Origin: a virus
Length of the DNA stretch: 64,000 nucleotides
Strand: one strand, 5' to 3'
IMG/VR virus record: IMGVR_UViG_3300025806_000014
Coordinates: 1-64,000 of that record
Shown: piece by piece, positions 48,475 through 57,215 of the stretch
Numbering within the stretch: position 1 is the first letter of the stretch
How the letters are laid out: each line of letters opens with the position of its first letter
Notes under the pieces: model-generated
Seen by the model: the letters and a program-made list of their open reading frames with translations, nothing else
Told to the model about the DNA's origin: nothing
Database searches by the model: none
Program-made: the position numbers and the translations under genes

Positions 48475-48744
48475 TTAATTTATTTTTTGATACCACTTAG
48501 GAACTGCAAAATTAAAATAAATTCTCAAGTATTTAACCCTGTTAATATAAAAGACCATAATAGGATTTAAGTAATCGGTTAAGAACTTACTAAGATGCCT
48601 ATTTCTAAACATATAAGAAGACATAGAATTTTTTAATAAATCAGGAGCATAATTATATCCTGTGTTTTTTAAATCCCATCCATTTTCATATGTAGCTCTA
48701 TATAAGCTAGGGAATCCTGTACTATCGTTTTTAACTGTTGCCAT
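48475..48744 (-). CDS. Small baseplate-cluster protein (89 aa)
   Basis: An 89-residue basic, aromatic-rich protein (many Tyr, Asn, Arg) with no membrane segment. It lies 1 nt after the gp6-like gene and 6 nt before the 1,376-residue gene, so it is tightly embedded in the baseplate operon. It may be a small wedge adaptor. The family was not recognised. Confidence 0.5.
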   Translation of the reverse strand: MATVKNDSTGFPSLYRATYENGWDLKNTGYNYAPDLLKNSMSSYMFRNRHLSKFLTDYLNPIMVFYINRVKYLRIYFNFAVPKWYQKIN

Positions 48745-48745
48745 A

Positions 48746-50602
48746 TTATTCTCCTTTTAATGCTTTTAGTGTTGGTGTATTTTGCAACCTACCTGTATTT
48801 AATCCTGCTGCATTTGTACCAGTTGCTATTGTTGTACCTCTATTTCTTTTAGTGCTATTATATTTTTCTTGCTGTATTTTATTATAAAGATTATTTGCAA
48901 TTGCTTCTTTATAGAATACATTAAGAGAACTAATTTTATTAGCTTCTGGTGTAGGCTCATAAAAAGTACCATTTCTATCTTTCCATCCACCTCTAATAAT
49001 AGCTATGTCATTATTTTCAATAATGATATCTCCAAAACTATCTAAACCTAATTGTGGATCTTCACCTTTCTTTAATACAATTTTTTTATTTTCTATTAGA
49101 ACTCTTTGATCAGTTACAGGATCTGTCCCATAAACTGGAATAAAGTAAAAACCATCTCTTATTGCTTTTTCATTCAACTCAGATATAAAGAATACATTTA
49201 CAGAATCAATACCTTCTACATTTTCAATTATAGAAATAATATCAGATCTTGGAATCCTATCTCTTCTATTTACATTTAAGAAATATTCATCTAAATTTTT
49301 TCTAATTTCAATTCTTATAGAATCTTTATCATAATTATCAAACCATCTTACTACAATATTAAGAGCATATTTTTTAACAACTGGATCTACTATTCTAGTT
49401 TCAGCAGTAACAACCTGTCTTCCGCTCTTATTTAAAATTTCATAAGTCATTTCCTTTTCTTGTGTAGTCATAGTAAACTCTACTTCAGGTACACTAAAAT
49501 AATCTAAATCACTTGTTAACTTTTTCTTTACATCTGGAATTAAGAATAGGTAAATAATATTGTCATCATCTAAGTATTCATCATTCTTAGTATTATAAGC
49601 ATCTATAAAAGACCAAAAATCATACTTACTTAAATAGTAAATATAATTATTAGGATTTGCTAATACAAATGAATTACTTGCATAAGGTGCAATCAACCTA
49701 GTAAATTGTGGATCTTCAGAATCAGATCCAAACATTGGATTTCTTGTAATGTTTATAGAAAGAATTTCATTTAAATCAGCCTGTTCTCCAGATGAATCTG
49801 TTCCTGGGTCTATAAATTTAATATCTAATTGTTTACCTCCAATATTTCCAGCCACACCCCTAGTCTTAACATATGTAACTCTAATTCTAGAACCTAATGC
49901 AGGCGGTTCTCCAAATTGATTATTTCCAAAAAATACACTTAATCCACCATTAACACTAGTTTTAACCATCGCGCATTTCTCTCCGTTATTCATGTCATAT
50001 ATTGAATCAACTAATTTCCATAATTTTCCGTCAACAAAAACCTCAACTAAATATTGATCAGTAGGGTCCTTAGTAGTTAAGTTATAACTTTGTAATGGAT
50101 TACCTGTACCAGTAAAGGCTTGATCTTCTTTTTCACCTTGAACAATTTCAACATTAACAAATGATTTGGTAGTTTTATCTAGTCTAATAAAATCGCTATT
50201 AAACTTTAAAAAGTAAGTTAAACTATTTTGCCCTACTTGAAAACTTGCACCATTCATAATTTGTACATAGTCACCATTAAGGAGGGTAGATGCACTTGTG
50301 TTTAAACGTAATCCAATAATACCTCTTGCAGATATACCTCTTGTAGGGTCATGACCGGTTAATCTAGATAAACCGTAGATAGATTCAATGTTTCGTGCGC
50401 GAGATATATTCAGCTCTGTGGCAATTGCTTCTATATAGAAAAATATCAACTCCCCTAAGTTAGACACAACAGTTAATATCTGGCCAAATGGTGAAGCCGG
50501 GGTAAATGTTTCTATGGCTTGATCGTAGGTACGCTGTAGGTATTCAAATGAATCTTCAAATAACTCAGTGGCTTTTAATCTTGTTTTACTAAAAAATGAC
50601 AT
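48746..50602 (-). CDS. 6: Baseplate wedge protein, T4 gp6/J-like
   Basis: A 618-residue protein (T4 gp6 is 660). The order of features fits the gp6/Baseplate_J family. There is a helical N-terminus with F-G-Q-I-L-T-V-V-S-N-L-G-E, then a beta domain around V-E-V-F-V-D-G-K-L-W, V-F-F-G-N-N-Q-F-G-E-P-P-A-L-G-S-R-I-R-V-T-Y (about 200-235), and a C-terminal I-E-N-V-E-G-I-D-S-V-N-V-F segment. gp6 dimers form the inner ring of the baseplate with gp25. Its gene follows gp25 after 13 nt, as in T4-like phages. Confidence 0.8.
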   Translation of the reverse strand: MSFFSKTRLKATELFEDSFEYLQRTYDQAIETFTPASPFGQILTVVSNLGELIFFYIEAIATELNISRARNIESIYGLSRLTGHDPTRGISARGIIGLRLNTSASTLLNGDYVQIMNGASFQVGQNSLTYFLKFNSDFIRLDKTTKSFVNVEIVQGEKEDQAFTGTGNPLQSYNLTTKDPTDQYLVEVFVDGKLWKLVDSIYDMNNGEKCAMVKTSVNGGLSVFFGNNQFGEPPALGSRIRVTYVKTRGVAGNIGGKQLDIKFIDPGTDSSGEQADLNEILSINITRNPMFGSDSEDPQFTRLIAPYASNSFVLANPNNYIYYLSKYDFWSFIDAYNTKNDEYLDDDNIIYLFLIPDVKKKLTSDLDYFSVPEVEFTMTTQEKEMTYEILNKSGRQVVTAETRIVDPVVKKYALNIVVRWFDNYDKDSIRIEIRKNLDEYFLNVNRRDRIPRSDIISIIENVEGIDSVNVFFISELNEKAIRDGFYFIPVYGTDPVTDQRVLIENKKIVLKKGEDPQLGLDSFGDIIIENNDIAIIRGGWKDRNGTFYEPTPEANKISSLNVFYKEAIANNLYNKIQQEKYNSTKRNRGTTIATGTNAAGLNTGRLQNTPTLKALKGE

Positions 50603-50615
50603 TCATTCTATTATT

Positions 50616-50978
50616 TTAAAAAAGAGCTCCTAAAACTCTTTCTTCATTTACAAAAATATCTACTAAACAACCATCTCTCTCCAATGTTGAAAAGAAACTT
50701 ACTTTAGTATCTACACTAAAGCCAGCAATATCTGGTAAACAGTATGCAGTTATCTGGCTATTAATATTGTTCTGTATAGTATTCTCACTTAATACCAATG
50801 AAAATATTAATTCATCTAGATTAGCTCCCATACCAGGTGAACCTAAAACATCACCCTTTGTTGTAAATAGGCAGTTTTCTATCTTAATAATTAATTGAGA
50901 TAAAGTATCACTAACCTCTAAAGTATTATCATTAAACTTTGGGGCTAATGCATCTCTGCTATAAATATCTCTAATCAT
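50616..50978 (-). CDS. 25: Baseplate wedge protein gp25 (GPW/gp25 family)
   Basis: A 120-residue protein (T4 gp25 is 132). It has the family's core: an N-terminal helix with L-S-Q-L-I-I-K-I-E-N-C-L-F-T, a G-D-V-L-G-S-P-G-M-G-A-N-L-D-E-L-I-F loop corresponding to the E-x-R region, and C-terminal beta strands. gp25 links gp6 to the tube and sheath start in the baseplate. It is directly followed by the gp6-like gene and preceded by a strong AATATATAA element. Confidence 0.8.
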   Translation of the reverse strand: MIRDIYSRDALAPKFNDNTLEVSDTLSQLIIKIENCLFTTKGDVLGSPGMGANLDELIFSLVLSENTIQNNINSQITAYCLPDIAGFSVDTKVSFFSTLERDGCLVDIFVNEERVLGALF

Positions 50979-50995
50979 AAAAGAATACTAATTTT

Positions 50996-51009
50996 TTATT
51001 ATATATTCT
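50996..51009 (-). promoter_or_regulatory. Candidate late promoter before gp25
   Basis: The minus strand reads GAGAATATATAATAAAAAAT, with the core 20 nt before the gp25 ATG (50978), in a 60-nt gap. It has an exact AATATATAA core. Confidence 0.55.
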
Positions 51010-51038
51010 CTTTTAATTTAATAGCTTTCAGATTATAA

Positions 51039-51902
51039 TTATCCTGTGAAAAAATAATCAACACCTTCATCGCCTTTTATTTCTTCAACTACTCGATCTA
51101 CTTCTTCTCTTCCTTCAGATGAAATCATATCATAATTAATTGTAATGTTACCTGGAAGATTAAATGAGAAGGTTCCTAAGATTCTAGATAATTGAATTTT
51201 AGCTTGCCCTATAACATATCTTTGGAATGCCTCATCTTCAAATAAAGCACAATCAGAAATGGTAGAAAATATTTCAAATATAACAGCACCTTTAGGAAGT
51301 TCTCCTTGAAATCTAAATTTCTTTGTTAATCTATTAAACGTATATGATATTTGTGGTAAAAGAACTTGTCTTGCATTATCCATGAATAATGAATTAACAA
51401 CATAGTACATTAAATTCTCACTACCAATACCTGCGCCATAAACATCATCATAAATAAATTTATCAATAGAGAAATCTACATCGTCTGCATTAAAGCTCAT
51501 ACTACCGAATCCACCATCTTCTCCACTGAATCCACCAATTTCAAATACATCATTAACTGAATAAACTCTTGAAGGCATTTTAACTATACCCCTAGGATTA
51601 TCAATATTAGCTTTATTAGTTATAACTTGTTTATCTTGCCCAGTTCCATAAGGTACACCTTGTTTAAATGCTGGTACTTGTAGAGCCCCTGCCGGTAAAG
51701 CAATATACATTTGCTCTACACTATCTTCATAAATTTTATAAAAATATTTTTTTGCTCTTTGTATAATATTATTTAATTCCTTCTTAGGAACTGTGAATGG
51801 GATTTGACAAGCGATAGTAAGATCATCATTAATTAATTTAATTAATTCATCTAAACACGCTGCATCCTCCGGATCATTACAATAAGTATTCTTATTAGCC
51901 AT
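51039..51902 (-). CDS. Conserved-looking virion structural protein (287 aa)
   Basis: A 287-residue protein. A helical N-terminus (I-I-Q-R-A-K-K-Y-F-Y-K-I-Y-E-D) is followed by mixed alpha/beta sequence with a Gly/Asp/Ser-rich loop (F-S-G-E-D-G-G-F-G-S-M-S-F) at about 120-140. The C-terminal helical end contains G-Q-A-K-I-Q-L-S-R-I-L-G-T-F. Its place directly before gp25 suggests a tail, neck or baseplate assembly part. I cannot assign it to a T4 gene, and a neck/tail-completion role is as likely as a baseplate role. Confidence 0.5.
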   Translation of the reverse strand: MANKNTYCNDPEDAACLDELIKLINDDLTIACQIPFTVPKKELNNIIQRAKKYFYKIYEDSVEQMYIALPAGALQVPAFKQGVPYGTGQDKQVITNKANIDNPRGIVKMPSRVYSVNDVFEIGGFSGEDGGFGSMSFNADDVDFSIDKFIYDDVYGAGIGSENLMYYVVNSLFMDNARQVLLPQISYTFNRLTKKFRFQGELPKGAVIFEIFSTISDCALFEDEAFQRYVIGQAKIQLSRILGTFSFNLPGNITINYDMISSEGREEVDRVVEEIKGDEGVDYFFTG

Positions 51903-51909
51903 ACTTTGT

Positions 51910-53202
51910 TTATATTTTTTCTATTTCAATTATTTCAGTATTTTCAAACTTAGCCATTTTAGTTGCTCTACCTTTTCTAAAAATACCACCTTCCATTTCT
52001 CCACTGAATACACCTCTCACTCCAAATACATATGAATCTTTACACATTACATTTTTACTAACATAAGAATCTTCTATTTTAGAATCAGCAACATCACTAG
52101 CCCCAAAAAGATTACTTTCAAATAATGAAGAATTTATTATTTCAGAACTAAATATATCACAATTTAAAATATTACCTTGAACTTTGCAATCTACAATATC
52201 GATTCCTTTTATTTCAAAGCATCTCATTAATTCAGCATTCTTTAATTGTATTCTTCCAGTATCAGCATCATAATTAACCAAACCTTCGTTAAGCCCTGCT
52301 TTAGTTAAAAGATTAAATAACTCTTCTCTCATCTTAGGATAAAATGTTTCTACTATTTGGTCATAAGTTTTGAGATCAACCATTAATTGAATTTTAGGAA
52401 ATTTCTTTTTAAATGTTTGATAATCTTTATAAGATTCTACAATACCACTATGCTTTTCTAAAATGCGATCTAATTTTTCAATGTCTTGTTGATTATAAAT
52501 AGGATCAGTTAAAGTTTCATATAATGATAAAACAAAATGTTCTGTTAAATCCATTATGGTATTATACTTCTTTTCATAATCCTTTCCACCAAGATATCTA
52601 AATTCAATATAATTCTTAGGTAACTTAGAAAAGTTTACACCGTAATACTTTTCGGATACAAACATGTAGTTCTTCCATGAAATTCTTTCAGGTGAAGGTT
52701 GAGTCATTCCACTTAAAGGAACAATAAATTTTATTGACTTAGCATAAACAGAATCTTTTCTGTTAGGAAATGCTTCATAAATTTTATCCTCATTAAAATT
52801 TAATACAAATTTTCCAATATCTAATGATGATACATTTGTAGGTGTTCCTAATTTTTTTCCATCAAAGGCTACATTAACATGAATAGAGCATCGTTCATTA
52901 GTAGACCCATTTTCACGGATCCATTTTAAAGTTTTTGCAATAATAAGTTTTGATTCAACAAACGGCATTGGTCCAGTGACCAATTCAATCATTCCAGTTC
53001 CACCAGAATTATCGGGCTCTAATTTAAAAATCTCATCAGAAGGAGTAAAATCACTATGGGCCTTTTCCTCTATTCTTATTTGTTTATTTAAAACATTAGA
53101 AAGGCTTCTTTTAACCTCATCTAATCCTTCATTAGCAAAGAATTCAAATTCTAATCCAATCTTGGATGCATATATAGCATTTAGTTGTTCGTTAGTGTAC
53201 AT
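51910..53202 (-). CDS. Predicted amidoligase fused to pentapeptide-like repeats
   Basis: A 430-residue protein. Residues 15-20 (I-G-L-E-F-E), E73 in I-E-L-V-T-G-P, C-S-I-H-V-N (His108, Asn110) and N-Y-I-E-F-R (Glu200) follow the order of acidic and His residues in the amidoligase branch of the glutamine-synthetase/GCS2-like fold. That family joins carboxylates to amines using ATP and is described in phages and in peptidoglycan or peptide modification systems. Residues about 330-415 contain short N-C-D-I-F, S-L-F-E-S-N-L-F-type repeats resembling pentapeptide beta-helix strands. It sits among baseplate genes 7 nt before the 287-residue gene, with its own promoter-like element. The substrate is unknown. 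Confidence 0.65.
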   Translation of the reverse strand: MYTNEQLNAIYASKIGLEFEFFANEGLDEVKRSLSNVLNKQIRIEEKAHSDFTPSDEIFKLEPDNSGGTGMIELVTGPMPFVESKLIIAKTLKWIRENGSTNERCSIHVNVAFDGKKLGTPTNVSSLDIGKFVLNFNEDKIYEAFPNRKDSVYAKSIKFIVPLSGMTQPSPERISWKNYMFVSEKYYGVNFSKLPKNYIEFRYLGGKDYEKKYNTIMDLTEHFVLSLYETLTDPIYNQQDIEKLDRILEKHSGIVESYKDYQTFKKKFPKIQLMVDLKTYDQIVETFYPKMREELFNLLTKAGLNEGLVNYDADTGRIQLKNAELMRCFEIKGIDIVDCKVQGNILNCDIFSSEIINSSLFESNLFGASDVADSKIEDSYVSKNVMCKDSYVFGVRGVFSGEMEGGIFRKGRATKMAKFENTEIIEIEKI

Positions 53203-53216
53203 GTAGTTCCTGATTT

Positions 53217-53229
53217 GTTTATATATTCA
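53217..53229 (-). promoter_or_regulatory. Candidate late promoter before the amidoligase gene
   Basis: The minus strand reads TTTGAATATATAAACAAATC, with the core 16 nt before the ATG at 53202. It is nearly identical to the copy before the glycine-zipper gene. Confidence 0.55.
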
Positions 53230-53242
53230 AACCAGGAATAGG

Positions 53243-54385
53243 TTATGCTATGTTCATTGTAATCTTACGATCGCTAACATTCACACTACCAATTTTTACA
53301 TTTATAGTATCACCTTTAGATAAATCAGCACCTTTTAATTTTGATTTATGAATTAATCCACTGATTCCTTTTTCCAATTCAACAAATGCACCGTATGAAG
53401 TTATTTTAGTTACCTTACCTTCAGTGATCATCATAGGTTTATATTTCTCATCAACACCATCCCATAAATCAATCTTAGGTCCTAATTGGCTAAGTATAAT
53501 TTTTCTATCTGATATAACTTCTTTAGCCCAGAATTTTATTTCATCACCAGGTTTAATATTTCTATCATCTAAAGCTTTTTGGAATTCCTCACTCAATTCA
53601 GCCTTAGGAATTAATCCTGTTAGGCATTCATCAAATTCTGCAAATACACCAAACTTAGTAGTACCTGTTACAAAACCAGTTCTAGGTTCTTTTATAGTTT
53701 CATTTAATTTTTCAATTGTGCTTGGAATCATTGTTCTTAAATATTCTCTATGAGATACTACAATAGTATCCTTATCTTTAGAAAATGTAATTGGCATAAC
53801 AACAATTTCTTTACCAACAATAGCATTAAAATCATGTAATTTATTTAGCCCTCCTAAAGAACCTGGCATAAAACATTTAATGCCTGCAACATCTACCCAA
53901 TAACCTCCATGAATTAATTCTTTAACTCTAGCAGTAAAGCCAACAGTAGCATTTCCAATTGCCTCTTTAATTTCTTTTAGTTTAACTTCTTTTATTGCGT
54001 CAGATATAGAAGCAATAACATCTCCAGTTTTTGGATTAGTTTTTATCTTAACATCAATCTCCATACCAACCTCTAGTTGTTCTACAATATAGTCAGGTTC
54101 TTTATCTAAAATACAGTAAGCAGTATATTTAGATTCAATATCAATAAGAGCTCTTTCTCCATCTTTAGACATAAATGAAATTTCGCCTCTTGTTATATAG
54201 CCTACACCATCTTCTATGAGTTGAGTTTTCTTTGCCTGGTGATCTGTAATTCCATATAAAGATAACGCATCAGCAGCATATGCTTCATTACACATTAATT
54301 TTGTACCTTCAGGAACTTGGACTTTTACTTTTTTTGTATCAAATGGATCATCACTTAATTGAATTGTGATTTCTTGTTCTGTCAT
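53243..54385 (-). CDS. Phage-encoded ribosomal protein S1-like RNA-binding protein
   Basis: A 380-residue protein with four S1-type OB repeats: about 60-130, 148-212, 234-300 and 318-378. The last two are most typical (G-F-V-T-G-T-T-K-F-G-V-F-A-E-F and G-K-V-T-K-I-T-S-Y-G-A-F-V-E-L followed by G-L-I-H-K-S). Bacterial S1 has up to six such domains and brings mRNA to the 30S subunit. The first 55 residues lack an S1 motif and could be an interaction segment. Its leader carries an AATATATAA element, so it may be made late. It could help translate AU-rich phage mRNAs or act in RNA protection. It is unusual within a baseplate gene cluster. Confidence 0.8.
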   Translation of the reverse strand: MTEQEITIQLSDDPFDTKKVKVQVPEGTKLMCNEAYAADALSLYGITDHQAKKTQLIEDGVGYITRGEISFMSKDGERALIDIESKYTAYCILDKEPDYIVEQLEVGMEIDVKIKTNPKTGDVIASISDAIKEVKLKEIKEAIGNATVGFTARVKELIHGGYWVDVAGIKCFMPGSLGGLNKLHDFNAIVGKEIVVMPITFSKDKDTIVVSHREYLRTMIPSTIEKLNETIKEPRTGFVTGTTKFGVFAEFDECLTGLIPKAELSEEFQKALDDRNIKPGDEIKFWAKEVISDRKIILSQLGPKIDLWDGVDEKYKPMMITEGKVTKITSYGAFVELEKGISGLIHKSKLKGADLSKGDTINVKIGSVNVSDRKITMNIA

Positions 54386-54411
54386 TATTTATTTTTTATG
54401 AGGTTATTATA

Positions 54412-54424
54412 GATTATATATTAC
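54412..54424 (-). promoter_or_regulatory. Candidate late promoter before the S1-like gene
   Basis: The minus strand reads GAGTAATATATAATCTATAA, with the core 28-36 nt before the ATG at 54385. The 95-nt gap also holds a 7-bp inverted repeat (54429-54454, TATGTAT/ATACATA) without a T-tract, so that repeat is not a clear terminator. Confidence 0.45.
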
Positions 54425-54480
54425 TCTTTATGTATCTGATATTAGTTATACATATAGGTTAGCAAATTGTTTAAGATTGT

Positions 54481-54759
54481 TTAAGTTATAACCCCCGGCC
54501 CAGTAGTTGCGCCAGTTTGAGCAGCAGGAGAACCTGCAGTTGCAACGGTGATTCCAGGTAGTACTGTTGCAGATTTTATATATGCAGTTATAGCTGGACC
54601 AGCTACACCAGCAAATGCGGCAGCGCCTGCAGCAATTACAGCATCTTTACTATTATCTTGAGTTCCTTCTGCACCAGTTGAATATGCAGCCATAGCTTCC
54701 ATTCCTGCTACAAAAGCAGCATCCATTGCAGAGTTAATTACGGGTGGTACTAAAGGCAT
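54481..54759 (-). CDS. Small Ala/Gly-rich baseplate-hub cluster protein (92 aa)
   Basis: A 92-residue protein with an Ala/Gly/Thr-rich sequence and a hydrophobic helix-prone centre (A-A-F-V-A-G-M-E-A-M-A-A-Y). It is followed by V-A-G-P-A-I-T-A-Y-I and a Gly/Thr-rich tail. It lies directly after the gp5-like spike gene, a position where small proteins capping or attaching to the spike tip are often found, but no PAAR motif is clear. Function unknown; structural role inferred from neighbours. Confidence 0.5.
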   Translation of the reverse strand: MPLVPPVINSAMDAAFVAGMEAMAAYSTGAEGTQDNSKDAVIAAGAAAFAGVAGPAITAYIKSATVLPGITVATAGSPAAQTGATTGPGVIT

Positions 54760-54780
54760 AATTTATTGTTTTAATTTATA

Positions 54781-54793
54781 GTTTATATATTAG
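54781..54793 (-). promoter_or_regulatory. Candidate late promoter before the 92-aa gene
   Basis: The minus strand reads CTAATATATAAACTATAAAT, with the core 25 nt before the ATG at 54759, overlapping the end of the spike gene. Confidence 0.5.
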
Positions 54794-55707
54794 TCAGTTG
54801 TATTCTTTGTACTTAATGCAGGATTTCCCGGTGACAACGGTGGGCTCACGGGAGCTCCTAAATTTCCAATATGAGTATGATTATTATAAAGATCATTAAT
54901 AAACTGAGTACCTTTAAGTACAGCATCAGTACCAGTCTCTCCTAAAATAATCTTAGGAGAATTGACGTGAGTTTTACCAGTAGCAGTTATAACAGCATCA
55001 ACACAATTAATAAGACAATTAGTATCGGCATTAATTACAGTATCAGCTCCACTATTAATTGTAAATTGAGCAGAGTGAGTAAATGTTATATTTCCATCAT
55101 TAAGCATTACTATAGAATCTCCGTTTGCATTTATTATTTCAACAGAGTTATCTGGCTTTACATTTACTGTAGTTGGACCTTCAGTAGTTGTATAATCCAT
55201 CATTAGCCCTTTTTCTTCTGTAAAGAAAACTTTAATATGCTCACCTTCTCTTTCATTAGTTGCTTCAGATACACCATCCTCTAATGTACCGGTTAAACCA
55301 AATGCAGTATCATAAATTAATACGTGAGAATTTTGATATGAAGGCTCTACTTCAGCTTTAGTTTCATCTGAAGGATAAATATTTTCATGATAAACTGGTT
55401 GATAAAAATTTCCATTATCAAATGTTATTCTAACAATAGATCCTAATTTAGGAATTTCAAATTTACCACTACCAGTATTACTTCCACCATACATTAACTG
55501 ATGCGGTCTAGACCAAGGTAAAGAAACGGTAGGAATCTTATATGCGCTCTCAGGATCTTCAGGATCTACGCGATCATCCATTTTTCCATATACTCTTATC
55601 TTACATCTCCCTTCAAAGATATCATCATTGCTATCCTCAACGATACCTACCCACTGTGTAGTTCTTAAATCGTCCGCATTAAAATTTGTTGGATTTGGTT
55701 TTCCCAT
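54790..55707 (-). CDS. Baseplate spike protein, gp5/gpV-like, without lysozyme domain
   Basis: A 305-residue protein. An OB-fold-type N-terminal domain (about 15-115, W-V-G-I-V-E-D and G-R-C-K-I-R-V-Y-G) is followed by a linker. The C-terminal region is a repetitive beta-helix-like needle (about 165-270; T-V-N-V-K-P-D-N-S-V-E-I, then N-S-G-A-D-T-V-I-N-A-D-T-N). The end is His/Pro/Gly-rich (N-N-H-T-H-I-G). T4 gp5 has a lysozyme domain between these parts; none is visible here, as in P2 gpV. It would form the trimeric membrane-piercing spike under the hub. The ATG overlaps the stop of the upstream gene (TAATG). Confidence 0.7.
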   Translation of the reverse strand: MGKPNPTNFNADDLRTTQWVGIVEDSNDDIFEGRCKIRVYGKMDDRVDPEDPESAYKIPTVSLPWSRPHQLMYGGSNTGSGKFEIPKLGSIVRITFDNGNFYQPVYHENIYPSDETKAEVEPSYQNSHVLIYDTAFGLTGTLEDGVSEATNEREGEHIKVFFTEEKGLMMDYTTTEGPTTVNVKPDNSVEIINANGDSIVMLNDGNITFTHSAQFTINSGADTVINADTNCLINCVDAVITATGKTHVNSPKIILGETGTDAVLKGTQFINDLYNNHTHIGNLGAPVSPPLSPGNPALSTKNTTD

Positions 55708-57191
55708 TAGTCAAATATATTATCGTTACTTATAGTAGAATTGCTTGGTGGACCTGAAGGACCAAATGCATTGATTGAACTTAATCCCTCTCCTACTGGC
55801 GCAGCAGGATCAAATACTTGGTTGGCATCTAAGCTACCACCAGCTGGTCCAGCTGGATCAAATGCTTTAGTTGGATTAAATGGTGCAGGATCATTTGGTA
55901 CACCTAATGGATTATCACCAATATTTCTAACGGCGCTGTCATTTCCAAATGTTTGCAAGCCACCATCATTTCCTTGTATAGCAGCACCTGCAGCAGCATT
56001 AATTAAAGCTTGTGGATTTGATATTGCACCAAGTAAACTATTTCTTAATCCAAATACATTTCCTAAAGTAATACCTTGTATTGCGCTTGACACAGTTCTC
56101 CCTACAGCATTAACAGCACCAGCAGCTGCATTGGCTAATTGATCTTTTCCAAATTGTTTTAGCTTATCTTTAAATCCAGGATTAGTATTGGCAGGAATTT
56201 TACTTTCGTCTAGCTTATCATTATATCCAGAGAATTGTGAAACATTCTCCATTCCACCATAATTAAATTTCATTTGTGTAGTAGCAATTTCCCCACCCGT
56301 ATTAGTTACGCCTTCAAATACATTTCCACTGGCAGCAGGATCAAACATACACTCAGTAAATTTAAAACCAACCTGTGAAGTATTTTGATTTATAAGTTTT
56401 AATGCCTCATCATCGTCTTTTTCTTTTCTAAAGACATTAAGCCAATTTCTTACTGTTTTAAATTTTCTAATTTCTTGTACGTAAATGTACACATCAAATC
56501 TTAATAAGTTTTTAGGAACAATAAATCTTTTATATCTTACATCATAAACAGCCATTTTATATAAACTAAACAATGCCGTAAGTTTTAAATCTAATGCTTC
56601 TAAACAACCTATAGTTATTCCTTCTTCTCCAGTAGTTCCAGTATAAGGATCAATCTCAAATTTTGTAGATTTATTCCAAGCTTCAATTAATCCATCAATT
56701 GTTTGCCAATAATATGGTCGTGTTTTATTAATTTCCTGCAATCCTTGTATAAATGCTTTTAAGTATTCAACTCTATTACTTTCTCCAATTTTTGCTAAGT
56801 AAGCTACTGCTGAAGGTATTGAAGGATAATTATCATTTGATCTACCATCTCTCTGTGTAGGGCCTTGTGCTAGGCTAACTTGTAAATTTCCGGCAATATC
56901 AGCAGCAGGATTTACTTCCGGTGCAGGAATGCCTTGATTACCTTCTACAGCACCTGCAAATAAAGGTGAAGTAATATCAAACATTAAACTAAAACCAAGA
57001 AAGGTAGGGTCATCTAGTGATGTTACTCCATTAGTACCTGAACCATAAGCAGTGGTAGCATTAGACACAAACCTTTTTGCAAAAGAGTAACTTTGTGGAA
57101 AACTCCCACTTCCTAAATATGAACCAAATGGTCCAGCTAATTGAGCTAGTGCATCACTACCTGCGGGGTTTGCTAAATCTACTAAAGGCAT
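55707..57191 (-). CDS. Tail tube initiator-like baseplate protein (494 aa)
   Basis: A 494-residue protein. The central part (about 185-265) with L-T-A-L-F-S-L-Y-K-M-A-V-Y-D, P-K-N-L-L-R-F-D-V-Y-I-Y-V-Q-E-I-R-K-F resembles the tube-like fold of T4 gp48/gp54 and gp19 relatives. Residues about 340-494 are Ala/Gly/Asn-rich and low-complexity, with F-D-P-A-G-P and F-N-P-T-K-A repeats. Its place between the hub (gp27-like) and spike (gp5-like) genes supports a baseplate-centre role such as tube initiation. The Pro/Gly-rich tail is unusual. Confidence 0.5.
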   Translation of the reverse strand: MPLVDLANPAGSDALAQLAGPFGSYLGSGSFPQSYSFAKRFVSNATTAYGSGTNGVTSLDDPTFLGFSLMFDITSPLFAGAVEGNQGIPAPEVNPAADIAGNLQVSLAQGPTQRDGRSNDNYPSIPSAVAYLAKIGESNRVEYLKAFIQGLQEINKTRPYYWQTIDGLIEAWNKSTKFEIDPYTGTTGEEGITIGCLEALDLKLTALFSLYKMAVYDVRYKRFIVPKNLLRFDVYIYVQEIRKFKTVRNWLNVFRKEKDDDEALKLINQNTSQVGFKFTECMFDPAASGNVFEGVTNTGGEIATTQMKFNYGGMENVSQFSGYNDKLDESKIPANTNPGFKDKLKQFGKDQLANAAAGAVNAVGRTVSSAIQGITLGNVFGLRNSLLGAISNPQALINAAAGAAIQGNDGGLQTFGNDSAVRNIGDNPLGVPNDPAPFNPTKAFDPAGPAGGSLDANQVFDPAAPVGEGLSSINAFGPSGPPSNSTISNDNIFD

Positions 57192-57202
57192 ATCTTTCTT
57201 CT

Positions 57203-57215
57203 TTTTATATTTATT
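57203..57215 (-). promoter_or_regulatory. Candidate late-promoter element before the tube-initiator-like gene
   Basis: The minus strand reads CCTAATAAATATAAAAAGA, about 12-24 nt before the ATG at 57191 and overlapping the hub gene's stop. It matches the element before the giant fibre gene (7604-7620). Confidence 0.4.

Noticed and set aside
54429-54454. 7-bp inverted repeat after the 92-aa gene as a terminator
   Set aside because: AT-only stem and no T-tract on the transcribed side, so terminator function is not supported.
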